NCBI GenBank assembly: GCA_017849455.1
Contig: JAFIGX010000024.1
Coordinates: 620,001-684,000, forward strand
DNA length: 64,000 nucleotides
DNA from: Pseudobacter sp.
Lineage (GTDB): Bacteria > Bacteroidota > Bacteroidia > Chitinophagales > Chitinophagaceae
Reading direction: 5' to 3'
Below are positions 45,148 to 55,800 of the stretch, piece after piece. The notes under the pieces were generated by a model, which was not told the origin of the DNA, searched no databases, and saw only the letters and a program-made list of their open reading frames with translations. Both the position numbers and the translations under genes were made by a program. The stretch's first letter is position 1, and each line of letters starts with the position of its first letter.

Positions 45148-45582
45148 ATGCAATTCGATCCGGAAAATAAAATAGTGCAACTATGCGCGCAAGGCATGAC
45201 CCTGGAAGGAGAGGGGAAGCCCGACATGGCCGCACAGGCTTTCAGACGGGCCTGGTATGAGGCCAGCAACAATCTGGAAAAGGCAATAGCAGCTCATTAT
45301 GTGGCGCGGCATCAGCAAGGTGTGACCGATAAATTAAAATGGGACGAACAGGCATTGTTCCATGCGCTGCAAACAAAGGACGAAAGTGTAAAGGAATTTT
45401 TCCCATCCCTGTATCTCAATATCGGCAAATGTTATGAAGACCTTCATGATCACAATAGTGCCGCAGTTAATTATCGGCTGGCGCTTTCATTCGCGGACAG
45501 CCTCCCGGATGATGGCTATGGCCAGATGATACGCTCAGGGATCAGGGCAGGACTGCAACGGCTGCAAGCCGCACTACCTTGA
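45148..45582 (+). CDS. small TPR-like cytoplasmic protein
   Basis: 144 residues, all helical, no signal. Repeats are visible: GKPDMAAQAFRRAWYEASNN, AIAAHYVARHQQG, and FPSLYLNIGKCYEDLHDHNS followed by AAVNYRLALSFADSLPDDGY. It is a short TPR-type protein found widely next to diverse genes; a partner is expected but not identifiable. It follows the MmcQ-like gene by 54 bp and converges on the AsmA-like gene. Confidence 0.85.
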   Translation: MQFDPENKIVQLCAQGMTLEGEGKPDMAAQAFRRAWYEASNNLEKAIAAHYVARHQQGVTDKLKWDEQALFHALQTKDESVKEFFPSLYLNIGKCYEDLHDHNSAAVNYRLALSFADSLPDDGYGQMIRSGIRAGLQRLQAALP

Positions 45583-45601
45583 AGACATGCTGGAACGACC
45601 A

Positions 45602-48600
45602 TCAGGGTTGCCTGAATGCATTTTCCTCTGCAGGCAAAGAATACGATCCCCGCTTTTTCCTGTACTGCTTCCGGTAGCTTTTGTTCTTTCTAAGACCCAT
45701 CGTGGAGAGCACGCCGTTGATCTGCGTTTTGATCCAATAATTGAATACGAACCTTTCCCTGTCCCTTTCGAAAAATATAAGGGATGGTTTTTGTTTGCTG
45801 TCGGGCAGAATGAGGTTGGCGATCCATGTTTCAATAGCCGGCAGTATGCCGCCACCATCCGGTCTCTTCCTGCTTCTTATTTTTATCCGCAGGTCTTTGT
45901 AGTAGAAGTGCATATTTCCATAAGCGGCATATTTATTTCCACTCCACTTACTGTTAATGGTATCTGTATTCCCTCTCGTGATGAGCACAGGAGCAGTAGG
46001 CATGGCCTTATGTCCCATTGCAGGCAGGTTGATCGGCAGGAGGCGCAGTTGGGCAGTAAACCCCGAAAGGCTGTCCCCATAGGATTCTTTATAATGCAAT
46101 TGCTCGATGGCGCCATCAAAGACCCTGCCCGAAGCGATCACGGTCAGGCTATCCTGCAGGTTGCCCCTGCTGTCGATACGCAGGATGGAACCATCGATAT
46201 CGTGCAGGGGGATCGTAGTCCATTGATTGGTTTTGGTGGTTATCTCATGATAGGCCACAGCACTGTTCCTGATGTGAATAGCGTCGATCCTTAGAGGGAA
46301 AGTTATTTCGCCGATGAGTTTTGTGGGCATGGGTTTCTCGATACCATGATGGAAGGGTATACGTTTATCCCTGGATGCATCCAGTTGCGCATCATCGAGG
46401 GCTATCTGACTGATATGGATAAGCGAATCTGTTGGTGTTTCTCCCAGGTGTATGCCGGACAACCTGACCGACCTTCCCTGAAAGGTGATATAATCTCCCT
46501 GCCATCGGGCCGATTTGAAGGTCTGCTCTCTGTCAGCAACAGGAAATACTTTAACAGTGGACAGGTCCATCGTTTTGCTCCCCGGGTCCCAGTGTATGCT
46601 GTCGATCGAAGCAGTGATTTTTTTGCCTCGATATGTTATCTGTCCATTGTCGAGTTCTATTTTGTCCAGCAATTGTTTCCAGGCGCCTTTTGCCTGCAGG
46701 CCCGATGATACAAGTTCGGGGATATATAATCGCCCGGTAAGTTTATTGGCTTCCATTAAGCTGCTGTCTTTCCCATATCGTACAGTTGCATTTTTCCAGT
46801 GCAGGTCCGTGGAAGCCGCTAAAGAAACCTTACCATCTTTATTCTTACTCAAACGTCCTTTCACCAGTTGCAGGTTCATTTCCGGAATTTCCAGCTTTAC
46901 CATATTGTTGTTGAACCGGGCATGCCGCACCCCTGCATTCATTGTCCCGAATGAGAATAATACATTGGTACCAGGGGAGGCATGGCCTCCATGCAGGTGC
47001 AGGTCAATTTGTGCTGAGGCATTGATCGTATCGTTCCCTTTTTTATGTTGCATTTCCAGCGCCATGTTCTCCCCACTTAATGAAGGAATAGATAGTTGGC
47101 TGAAGTCGGTGGAATGAACAGGAAGCTGTATTTGCAGTTGAGGAATGTGCAGTTTTGTAGTGCCATCCTTATTCGCCGATACCAGATCGATATTATTGAG
47201 AATGCTTTTTTCCTGGTTGCTGAATTGCATATTCTCCACCTTCACATCGAATGCACGGGTCTTTGCATGAAGTGCAGTCAGGTAGGCATTGGCTTTCTCC
47301 CAGGTAAAATAACTGCTGCTGGTGCCGATATTGGTGAATTGGATATTCCGGCCTTTCATACGGAGATCGATGGCCGGTGTATTATTGTCGAGTGTGAGAT
47401 CGTCGATGTCAAGCCTGGATATCCTGATCACCGGTAGTGTTTTTTTTATCGTTGGTTTTTCTCCCGCAGATTTATTATTTCCTGTCCGGATGGCCAGTCT
47501 GCCCAATCGCAGGGAATCAACCTGTATTGCTTTTGTTTTTTGAAAGATATCCCAGTCGAAGACCTCCCAGTAAAGATCGTCGCCTTCCAGATGCGTGCCA
47601 TTGGCAAGGTCTATTATCAGTTTCTCTCCCCGGTTGCGGCGGTTCACACCGTCGAACCTGAAATTCCCGACATTGATCTGCGCACCCAGTGTCGTCAGTC
47701 CGAGTTGTTCGATCCTCAGATCGGGAATAGCATGTTTTATGTCTACCAGGGAATCGCTTAGGAACATTTTATGTAACAGGATATGGGCATCGAGTTTTCT
47801 CGCATCAGCTATCATATCGGTTTTCCCCTGGGAATGTAGCTTTACATGACCATCCACTATCCGGAAGTTCTGCACATTGATCAACTCGCTGATACCATGC
47901 AGGCTTTGATAGAACAATGCCATTTTTTCTTCCTTGTTCTTTGCAGCATTCTTACCCGCTGCTCCATTTTTGTTGCTGTTCAACAGGATCTCGGGCCGAT
48001 ACAGGACTGCATCCGAAGCGATCAGCCGTTTTTGTGCCAGCGCCCCGATATCGACATTCTTTAATTGTAACAGGGGAGCGGTGAACATGATCTTTTTTGC
48101 ATCGTTGCCAGGGCGGTTGGGCCCATACGACACATTTTTGAATAGCACTCCTTCCTGGTTCATCCTGAATTCATCGATATTCAGTTTCCAAAGGCTGTCC
48201 CTGGATATGAAGGCTATTTTTTTCAACTCCAGTCGTATACTATCTGTTTGAATTTGCGGGTTGGTGGCGGAATCGATGCCCAGGTTGAATATGCTTAGAT
48301 TGGCGTGTTGGCTGGCTGCTGTTTGCTGGTCCTTTTCATTCCCTTTGAGTTGTAATTCTCCATTCACCACACTGATGAATTTTACATTGATCCATTTGAA
48401 AAGTTGCTTGCTGATCTTGGCGCCAGGGAGGCTGTCCTTTACATTCCTGTCTCCCTTAGGCAATGTGAGCACAGGGTTGTAACATATAAGGGTATCCAGC
48501 AATAATTGTTCTTTCTGGTAGATCGCCGGAAGATGTTGTGAATTGAACAGGAATTTGTCGGCCTGGATGACCATATCTTCTTTATTGCCAGGCACCGGCT

Positions 48601-49351
48601 GCCGGTAAGTAAAGGAATCCAGTTCGAAGCGCTGCCCCTCACTGTTGAAGCTCATTTGCCGGAAGCTGATGGTTTGTCCGCTATTGGGCAGCACCCAATG
48701 CTGCCTTCCGAGCCTGAGCTGTACTTTATCGGACCCCAGCAGATGGCTGTCTTCATCATTCACTTGAGTAAAGTTGTAGATAAAGAGATCTGCCTGTTTT
48801 ATTTCCAGGGGTGGTTCGCTATGGTTGGGTTGGGTATAAGAAACGGACGCATTTTTCAGAGAGAGGGAATGAGCGTTGAAGCGCGTGAGGGTTTTATTCA
48901 GGATAGTGAGTATATCCGTTGGATGAAAGGCCCCTCTTCCTTTGTGTGCTGCACCATGGTGGGCATAGAGCTTGAAATCCGGGTCGGTCAGCGAAAGGCT
49001 GTCTACTATCAGTTTTTTGTCGAATAAAAGCGATTTCCAGTTGTCCAGGGAAAAATACATTTCAGGAATGCTGACCTCATAATAGGTATCTATGTTCGAT
49101 GTGTCTACGCAGTGGATGGCTGAATGTTTCAGTATCACGGTCCTTTTGGAAAAGGAGAATGCCGCTTTCCCTGCTTCAAAAGTATATCTGCCCTGTGTTT
49201 CTTTGTCGATAATGAATTTCAGGCTTTCTTCGAACCTGAACCGGATGAGGAAATAGAGTAGGAGTACCCCTGTCAGGATAACCAGCAAGGGCAGTATGAT
49301 CAGCCATTTGATTATCTTTTTCAGTCGCAGCCGTTGTTTCATGCCCGTCAT
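45602..49351 (-). CDS. large AsmA-like envelope protein
   Basis: 1249 residues. The N-terminal hydrophobic anchor (IIKWLIILPLLVILTGVLLL) is followed by a very long, beta-rich periplasmic part. It has repeated strands such as LIVDSLSLTDPDFKLYAHHG, KLHIPQLQIQLPVHSTDFSQ and IRIDSRGNLQDSLTVIASGR, and ends in a basic tail (RKNKSYRKQYRKKRGSYS). The pattern matches AsmA/YhdP-like proteins that form periplasm-spanning grooves for lipid movement to the outer membrane. Its start overlaps the stop of the permease gene by 4 bp (ATGA). The coupling suggests they work on the same envelope process (inference). Confidence 0.8.
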   Translation of the reverse strand: MTGMKQRLRLKKIIKWLIILPLLVILTGVLLLYFLIRFRFEESLKFIIDKETQGRYTFEAGKAAFSFSKRTVILKHSAIHCVDTSNIDTYYEVSIPEMYFSLDNWKSLLFDKKLIVDSLSLTDPDFKLYAHHGAAHKGRGAFHPTDILTILNKTLTRFNAHSLSLKNASVSYTQPNHSEPPLEIKQADLFIYNFTQVNDEDSHLLGSDKVQLRLGRQHWVLPNSGQTISFRQMSFNSEGQRFELDSFTYRQPVPGNKEDMVIQADKFLFNSQHLPAIYQKEQLLLDTLICYNPVLTLPKGDRNVKDSLPGAKISKQLFKWINVKFISVVNGELQLKGNEKDQQTAASQHANLSIFNLGIDSATNPQIQTDSIRLELKKIAFISRDSLWKLNIDEFRMNQEGVLFKNVSYGPNRPGNDAKKIMFTAPLLQLKNVDIGALAQKRLIASDAVLYRPEILLNSNKNGAAGKNAAKNKEEKMALFYQSLHGISELINVQNFRIVDGHVKLHSQGKTDMIADARKLDAHILLHKMFLSDSLVDIKHAIPDLRIEQLGLTTLGAQINVGNFRFDGVNRRNRGEKLIIDLANGTHLEGDDLYWEVFDWDIFQKTKAIQVDSLRLGRLAIRTGNNKSAGEKPTIKKTLPVIRISRLDIDDLTLDNNTPAIDLRMKGRNIQFTNIGTSSSYFTWEKANAYLTALHAKTRAFDVKVENMQFSNQEKSILNNIDLVSANKDGTTKLHIPQLQIQLPVHSTDFSQLSIPSLSGENMALEMQHKKGNDTINASAQIDLHLHGGHASPGTNVLFSFGTMNAGVRHARFNNNMVKLEIPEMNLQLVKGRLSKNKDGKVSLAASTDLHWKNATVRYGKDSSLMEANKLTGRLYIPELVSSGLQAKGAWKQLLDKIELDNGQITYRGKKITASIDSIHWDPGSKTMDLSTVKVFPVADREQTFKSARWQGDYITFQGRSVRLSGIHLGETPTDSLIHISQIALDDAQLDASRDKRIPFHHGIEKPMPTKLIGEITFPLRIDAIHIRNSAVAYHEITTKTNQWTTIPLHDIDGSILRIDSRGNLQDSLTVIASGRVFDGAIEQLHYKESYGDSLSGFTAQLRLLPINLPAMGHKAMPTAPVLITRGNTDTINSKWSGNKYAAYGNMHFYYKDLRIKIRSRKRPDGGGILPAIETWIANLILPDSKQKPSLIFFERDRERFVFNYWIKTQINGVLSTMGLRKNKSYRKQYRKKRGSYSLPAEENAFRQP

Positions 49352-50436
49352 TGATTAGAGACCGGAGAAGAGTTGTTTTTTTTCTCCATCCAGGAAACAA
49401 AAATGGTGTTGGCAACGGCCATGATGATCGCACCTTTGAACATGCCGGTAAATCCCCAGGCGGCCAGTCCGCCTACCACGCCAATGAATAATACGAGGAA
49501 AGGAAGTTTGCCACCGCTTTTGGCGATCAATATTGGCTTGAGCACTGCATCGATGATCAGGACGAATACACCATAAATAACAAGGAAGATGGCCATGCTG
49601 TTATGCCCCTCGTATATGGCCCATGCCACCAATGGGGCCCACACGATGATCGGCCCTATCTGGATCAGCACCAGGAAGAACACCAATGCAACCAATAATA
49701 TCTTGAAATGAAGTCCAGCAATGGCAAACCCTATCCAGGAGAGCACGGCAGCGATGAAGGCAGTTCCCATTACCCCGATCGATACACCTTTGATGGCAAG
49801 GGTAGTTGCTTCGATCAGGCTTGATCCATCTCTTTTTCCCAGTAAATGTTCGAGCGTGGATTCAAGTGGTCTCAAAATTTTTCCGCCACCTGCCAGGAGG
49901 AATGAAGACAGGATAATGCCCAGCATGACCTGCAATCCTGTTCCGATGATACCGACACCACCGGTGAGTAAATGATGAAGCACCATTCTCAATTGTTGCT
50001 GATGACCGACAAAAGTTTCCCTGGGATTTTCCTGGAGGTGTTTCCAGAAGGAAGCCAGGGTATTACCTATTACGGGCATGTTGGTGACATTCTCCGGGAG
50101 GTTGGGCACGCCATGCACTCTTACATCTTCTACAAAGTTGATGGCATCTTTCAAATGCTTTCCCATGGCTGCAACGACATAGACGAACGGCAGGGCCACG
50201 ATCAGAATAAGTATAACGGAGTAAAGGACGGCAGCCAGTTTTCTTCTTTGTTTGAGCAGGCCGACCAGCTTTTCAAAAGGCTCCTTCAAAGAAACAAAGA
50301 AGATCAGGGCAAAAGTGAATACCCCAAAAAATATCTTCAGCACATCATAAAGAGCAGCCAGCAATCCGAGCAGGAGCAACAATATTAATATTGTCTCTAT
50401 TAAATTCCGGGATGAAGGTATGCTGATCTGTGGCAT
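49348..50436 (-). CDS. AI-2E family permease
   Basis: 362 residues with seven to eight membrane helices (IETILILLLLLGLLAALYDV, ILILIVALPFVYVVAAMG, KILLVALVFFLVLIQIGPII and others) and the family's C-terminal PILIAKSGGKLPFLVLFIGV with GGLAAWGFTGMFKGAIIMAV. The family includes TqsA and Na/H antiporter-like members; only some move autoinducer-2. It is upstream of, and coupled to, the AsmA-like gene. Substrate unknown. Confidence 0.93.
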   Translation of the reverse strand: MPQISIPSSRNLIETILILLLLLGLLAALYDVLKIFFGVFTFALIFFVSLKEPFEKLVGLLKQRRKLAAVLYSVILILIVALPFVYVVAAMGKHLKDAINFVEDVRVHGVPNLPENVTNMPVIGNTLASFWKHLQENPRETFVGHQQQLRMVLHHLLTGGVGIIGTGLQVMLGIILSSFLLAGGGKILRPLESTLEHLLGKRDGSSLIEATTLAIKGVSIGVMGTAFIAAVLSWIGFAIAGLHFKILLVALVFFLVLIQIGPIIVWAPLVAWAIYEGHNSMAIFLVIYGVFVLIIDAVLKPILIAKSGGKLPFLVLFIGVVGGLAAWGFTGMFKGAIIMAVANTIFVSWMEKKNNSSPVSNQ

Positions 50437-50786
50437 AATGTAGTGGATAATGGTTGGGAATGAAGCCTGTGAATCAGTCCATTTGTTAACTAAGATAAAA
50501 AAAATGAGGCAATGTTCCCGCCTTGTTATGGGAGGCTCCTGCGCTGATTTTTCCCCTAAAAATGCAGAGGCCGTAAATTTATAGCGATCTTTTTCCTACT
50601 TTTAAAGGCGCAACCCCAAAACCAATGGCAGGTGTATGAATAAATATTGCATCCCCCAACAGGTCCATTCATTTTACTGATGGTTTCATTCAAAACAATG
50701 ATGAATTGTTTTGAAGTCTTATCCTCGAAATTCAGCCCATATTCCTTTTTGAATATACCGGCTTTGGTTAATGCAAAAAAACTGGT
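50437..50786. other. 350-base divergent intergenic region
   Basis: This stretch separates the minus-strand permease from the plus-strand sigma factor. It must hold both promoters; I could not place -33/-7 elements with confidence. A minus-strand frame (about 50556-50822) has some protein-like composition (KEYGLNFEDKTSKQFIIVLN) but overlaps the sigma gene start and matches nothing I know. Confidence 0.4.
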
Positions 50787-51371
50787 TTGATAGTGGATCC
50801 TGAAATCGACCTGGTAGAACAATTTAAGAGAGGTAACAAAAAAGCATTTACTGCCATTTATGAAAAATGGTATGGGGCTATTTTTTTCTTTGCGAAAAGG
50901 CTTACCAACAATACGGAGGTGGCAGCAGATATTACTTCCGATTCTTTCTATAAATTATGGCAGTTGCATGAGAACTTCGATAGCCTGCCGGGCATCAAAG
51001 CTTTCCTGCAGGTCACGACCAGGAATGCCTGCCTGAATTACCTGCGCGATACGAAATACCGCGACAATGCACGGCATGAGCTTCATTATCTCGCTTCATT
51101 GGAAGCAAATGAGGGGATGCAGGATATATCGGAAGATGAACGGAAAGCGCAATTGATCAAGCTGGTCTATGCTGCTATCGGGAACCTGCCCCGGAAATGC
51201 GCCAGGATCTTTCAACTGTCTTACCTGGATGGCCTGAAGAACACCGAGATCGCCCGCCAGCTCAACCTGAGCGAACAAACCGTAAAAAACCAGAAGGGCC
51301 GCGCAATTAAACTACTAAAGGACCTGATCACCAGGGATGTATTCTTATTCCTGTTATGGTTCGCTGTTTAG
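50787..51371 (+). CDS. ECF RNA polymerase sigma factor
   Basis: About 194 residues. Region 2 has AFTAIYEKWYGAIFFFAKRL and AADITSDSFYKLWQL. Region 4 has LPRKCARIFQLSYLDGLKNT, then EIARQLNLSEQTVKNQKGRA. This is the FecI-like type that pairs with a FecR anti-sigma and an STN-containing SusC. The start is TTG at 50787 or GTG at 50793; the nearby ATG at 50771 is out of frame. The C-terminus is slightly hydrophobic (DVFLFLLWFAV), as is common in Chitinophagaceae members. It heads the second utilisation locus. Confidence 0.93.
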   Translation: MIVDPEIDLVEQFKRGNKKAFTAIYEKWYGAIFFFAKRLTNNTEVAADITSDSFYKLWQLHENFDSLPGIKAFLQVTTRNACLNYLRDTKYRDNARHELHYLASLEANEGMQDISEDERKAQLIKLVYAAIGNLPRKCARIFQLSYLDGLKNTEIARQLNLSEQTVKNQKGRAIKLLKDLITRDVFLFLLWFAV

Positions 51372-51485
51372 CGGACAGTCTATTTTCACCCTTTCAATTT
51401 TTTTTCTCCTTTTTTTGGTACTTCCCGGAAGTCATGTGTTCATTATATAAGGAAACATAAGTTTTCGATATTTCAATTTATTAGC

Positions 51486-52682
51486 ATGGGCGGACAAGAT
51501 TTACCCGAAAGGATAGGCGAATTGGTCTTTAAGTATCTACAGAACAGCCTGAATAAGGCTGAAAAAGAAGAACTTGAATCCTGGGTGCGACAATCTACCG
51601 GGAATTTGCATGAATTCAACCGGCTTACGGACCTGAACGAGGTCCGGGCATCGGTAAAAGAGTACAGGGACAATAAAGAAAAGTCCTGGGCAGACCTGCT
51701 GGCAAAAGCCCCTGAACTGGCCCCGGCGCCCGTGTATTCTTTCAAATGGTGGAATGCTGTTGCAGCAGCTCTCGTGCTCCTGGCCGGCGCTGCTACTTTT
51801 TATTGGTATCATAGCAGCCCTTCAAAAAGCACGGTCCGGGAAGAACCAATCGTATCTGCCCCTTCCGGCGATCTTTCTCCCGGAACGACCAGGGCAACAC
51901 TTACACTGGCCAATGGACAAACCATTGTGCTCGACAGTAAGATGACAGGCACCACATTGGCCCAGCAAGGCGGAACAGCTATTAAAACCCAAAATGGGCA
52001 ACTGGTTTATTCACCAAGGACTAATGTTCCTTCAGAGGTCCTTTACAACACGCTCAAGACCAACAGAGGCGAAGATTTCCCGGCATTGGTGCTTTCCGAT
52101 GGAACAAAAGTGTGGTTGAATGCTGCGTCTTCCATTCACTTCCCGGTGAGTTTCAACGGTAGCGAAAGAAAAGTAGCAATCACCGGTGAAGCCTATTTCG
52201 AAGTGGCCAAAGATCCTTCCAAACCTTTTATCGTAAAGACGAATAATTCAGACATTGAAGTGCTCGGCACCCATTTCAATATCATGGCCTATGACAATGA
52301 AGAAGCCGTCAGGGCCACTTTGCTGGAAGGTTCCGTCAGGTTCACCGGTAATAAAAAAAGCATCCTGCTGAAGCCCGGTCAACAAGGTTGCCTGTTGACG
52401 AATGGAAATATGGAACTGATCGATCATGCCGATGTCAATATGGCCGTGGCATGGAAGAATGGGGTGCAGGCTTTCAACCAGGCAGACATCAAAACGATCA
52501 TGAGGCAGGTGGAAAGATGGTATGATATCGATGTAGTGTTCAAAGGCACCCTGCCCAACCGGACATTCTCTGGAGATATTCCCAGGACCGCCGGACTTTC
52601 GAAAGTGCTGAAACTATTTGAAATAAGTAAAATACATTTTGAACTGGATGAATCGAAGAAAAAACTAACGGTTCTTCCCTAA
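51486..52682 (+). CDS. FecR-family anti-sigma factor
   Basis: 398 residues. The short cytoplasmic N-terminal part (LPERIGELVFKYLQNSLNKA) binds the sigma factor. One membrane helix near 85-105 (WWNAVAAALVLLAGAATFYW) follows. The periplasmic part has the FecR domain, LVLSDGTKVWLNAASSIHFP, KVAITGEAYFEVAKDPSKPF and LGTHFNIMAYDNEEAVRATL. The C-terminal STN-like/DUF4974 domain (TIMRQVERWYDIDVVFKGT) contacts the transporter. It holds the upstream sigma inactive until the SusC signal arrives. Confidence 0.96.
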   Translation: MGGQDLPERIGELVFKYLQNSLNKAEKEELESWVRQSTGNLHEFNRLTDLNEVRASVKEYRDNKEKSWADLLAKAPELAPAPVYSFKWWNAVAAALVLLAGAATFYWYHSSPSKSTVREEPIVSAPSGDLSPGTTRATLTLANGQTIVLDSKMTGTTLAQQGGTAIKTQNGQLVYSPRTNVPSEVLYNTLKTNRGEDFPALVLSDGTKVWLNAASSIHFPVSFNGSERKVAITGEAYFEVAKDPSKPFIVKTNNSDIEVLGTHFNIMAYDNEEAVRATLLEGSVRFTGNKKSILLKPGQQGCLLTNGNMELIDHADVNMAVAWKNGVQAFNQADIKTIMRQVERWYDIDVVFKGTLPNRTFSGDIPRTAGLSKVLKLFEISKIHFELDESKKKLTVLP

Positions 52683-52815
52683 CGATCCGGACACGAATGC
52701 CTGCCAAATAAAAACCGGAAGTGAGTGAAGGCACCTCCGGTAAAATTTGGGCATTCTCAATAAGGTAAAAGTCGTGCAGACTATTGTTTATTGTTAAACC
52801 CAACATGACAAATTT

Positions 52816-55800
52816 ATGAATTTGATTGCTTGCCGCCAAACTGCCCTCTGCTCTGATAAGTGGAAGTTTTGCCGGCCGAAACCAAAAACGCTGCTGGTTA
52901 TGAAACTTACAGCCATCCTGCTGCTTGTTGCCTGTTGTGAGATCAGCGCAGAAGGTCTTGCGCAGAATATCACCATCACGCAAAAGAATGCTTCCTTGGG
53001 AGCTGTTCTCAAAGAGTTCAAGAAACAAACCGGGTTCTCCATGTTCTACGACGATGCCCTTTTGAAAAAGAGCAAGTCGATGGATATCGATATCCGTAAT
53101 GTTTCTGTGGAGAAAGCACTTACGGTGATCTTCAAAGATCAACCCCTGAGCTATGAGCTCATCGAAGGCAATATCATTGCTATCAAAGAAAAAATACCGC
53201 CCCTAAACCCTGCCAAGGCCGATTCCCTGTTTGTTGTCCCTCAGGAGATCAGGGGAAGAGTACTGGACGAAGAAGGTAGCCCTATCGAAAATGTTTCGGT
53301 GACCCTGCAGGGAAGTTCCACTGCATCGGGCACGCGGACCGACCGGAATGGCAATTTCGTGTTGAAAGTGGATGCCGATAAAGGAACGCTTGTCTTCTCC
53401 CATGTATCCTACACTTCAAAGAAAGTATCGTTCAGCGCCGGCTCGTTCGCCAAACCTTTATCAGTCATTTTAACGAGCCAGTCCTCATCCCTGAATGATG
53501 TGGTCGTGATCGGCTACGGCACGGTGAGGAAAAGGGATGTAACTACATCCATTTCCACCATCACCACTGCCGATATCATGAAAACGCCGATCACCAGCGT
53601 TGAACAGGCATTGCAGGGTAATGCTGCCGGTGTGCTGGTCACCAATACTTCGGCTGAGCCTGGCGGAGAAATAGCTATCCGCGTGCGTGGCGGCAGCTCC
53701 ATCAAAGCCGATAATGCACCATTGCTGGTGATCGATGGCTTTACTTCCGATGAAGGATTATCTTCACTGAATCCCGACGATATAAAATCTATTGAGGTAT
53801 TGAAGGACGCAGGCGCCACCGCCATTTATGGATCGCGGGGGGCCAATGGCGTTATCCTGGTAACAACCAAAAGCGGGCAGAAAGGCAGGGCAGTAGTGAG
53901 CTTCGAAACCTATTATGGTTTCCAGCAACTCAGAAGAAAGCTGCCGCTCCTGAATGCCCAGCAACTGGCCGAACTGGCGAACGATGCCAGGCAGGCAGTT
54001 GGCCAGGCGCCTGTTACGACCCGCCCCGATACCATGACGACCGACAAGGACTGGCAGGCCCTCATGTTCCACACTGCCCCGCAATGGAACAGCACCGTCT
54101 CTGTATCGGGTGGGGACGATAAAGCACGTTATTATGTTTCTGCCAACTATCTCACCCAACAGGGTTTGATCATCAGCTCGGATTATTCCAGAGCGGCACT
54201 GCGCGGCAATCTCGATTTTACTTTCAATAAATCGGTCACGGCCGGCGTCAAGCTCAATCTTTCACAGATCACCAAACATGGTATCCAGGTGGGCGATAAC
54301 GGGTCTATCCTAAGGGCCAACTCCACCAACCCTACCGATAAAGGATTGCTTGACCCTTCAGGTTCATTCTATATCGATCCTGAAACGGGCGATCCGATCA
54401 CCACTTCTCCATTGGCGAATGCCCAGGAAACCACCAATGAAAAAAAGAACCTGAACCTCCTGGTGGGCGCTTATGTGCAATTCAAGATCCTGAAAGACTT
54501 CACGCTCCGGTCTGAAGCCACCCTTAGCCCTTCATACAGGCTGGACAATTATTATTTCCCCAACACCATCAAAGGAGATAAAGTGAGCGATGCTTATGAA
54601 AGGTTCTCCCAGGCTTCAAAATGGTACAATACCAATTCGCTGAACTATGCAAAGAGGATCAAAAAACATTCATTCACCGCACTGGTAGGACAGGAGGTCA
54701 CCAGCAATTTCAGCAATAACTTCCAGGCACGTAATACCGATTTCACTACCGATATTTTCGGGTTCTACAACCTGGGAAGCGGGAACGGTCTGCCTACCGT
54801 AACTTCCGGCGCATCCGAATATAAACTCCTGTCTTATTTCGGAAGGACCACCTATGGTTATGATGACCGTTACCTGTTCAGCTTCACCTTCCGTGCCGAC
54901 GGCTCCTCCAAATTCGGCATCAATAACAGATGGGGCTACTTCCCTTCAGGAGCATTTGCGTGGAGAGCTTCCAATGAATCTTTCATCAGGAAATTGAATG
55001 TATTCAGCGACCTGAAATTCCGTGTGTCGTACGGTGTCAATGGAAGCGACCGGATCGATGCCTATTCATCACAGGCGTTGTATTCAACAAGGGCCACGGC
55101 CATTGGCGGTGTGTTGGGAACAGGTTATATGATCGACAAAATGGCGAACCAGGACCTGCGCTGGGAAAAAACAGAAGAATACAATGCCGGTGTAGACATA
55201 TCAGTGCTCAGGAACAGGATATCATTCACCGCAGAATATTACATAAAAAATACCAACGATCTCCTGCTTGATTTTGCGCTCCCTGGAGCTTCCGGTTATA
55301 CCACCGTGGCCAAGAATATCGGAAGCGTCGAAAATAAGGGATGGGAATTTTCACTGACCTCCCGCAATGTCGTTGGTAAGAATTTCAACTGGACTACCTC
55401 CCTGAACGTTTCACTGAACAGGAATAAAGTGACCGACCTGGGTGGCCCTGAGCAGATCTCGGCCATATCCAATTCATCTGCCAATACCAAGTTCGGCAAT
55501 GTGGTGTTGATCAAAGTAGGCCAGCCGCTCGGTGTGTTTTATGGATATAAGACCGATGGTATTTTCCAAACACAGGAAGAAGTCAATGCAACGACTGCCA
55601 AACTGGAAGGGAACAAGACCATGCCGGGTTTTATCAAATATGTCGATATGAACAAAGATGGCTTCATTAATGAAGACGATAAAGTGATCCTCGGTAACCC
55701 GCAACCCGACTGGTTCGGCGGCATCACCAATACATTCTCCTACAAGAATATCGATCTGTCCGTATTCATGGTCTTTCAAAAAGGTAATTCCATCATGAAT

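Noticed and set aside
45587..46294. 235-codon frame opposite the AsmA-like gene
   Set aside because: Antisense shadow; no motif, and the minus-strand gene has continuous beta-strand patterning here.
50556..50822. 88-codon minus-strand frame before the sigma factor
   Set aside because: Overlaps the sigma start, lacks a signal or a known motif, and its Cys/Trp-rich end is not convincing.
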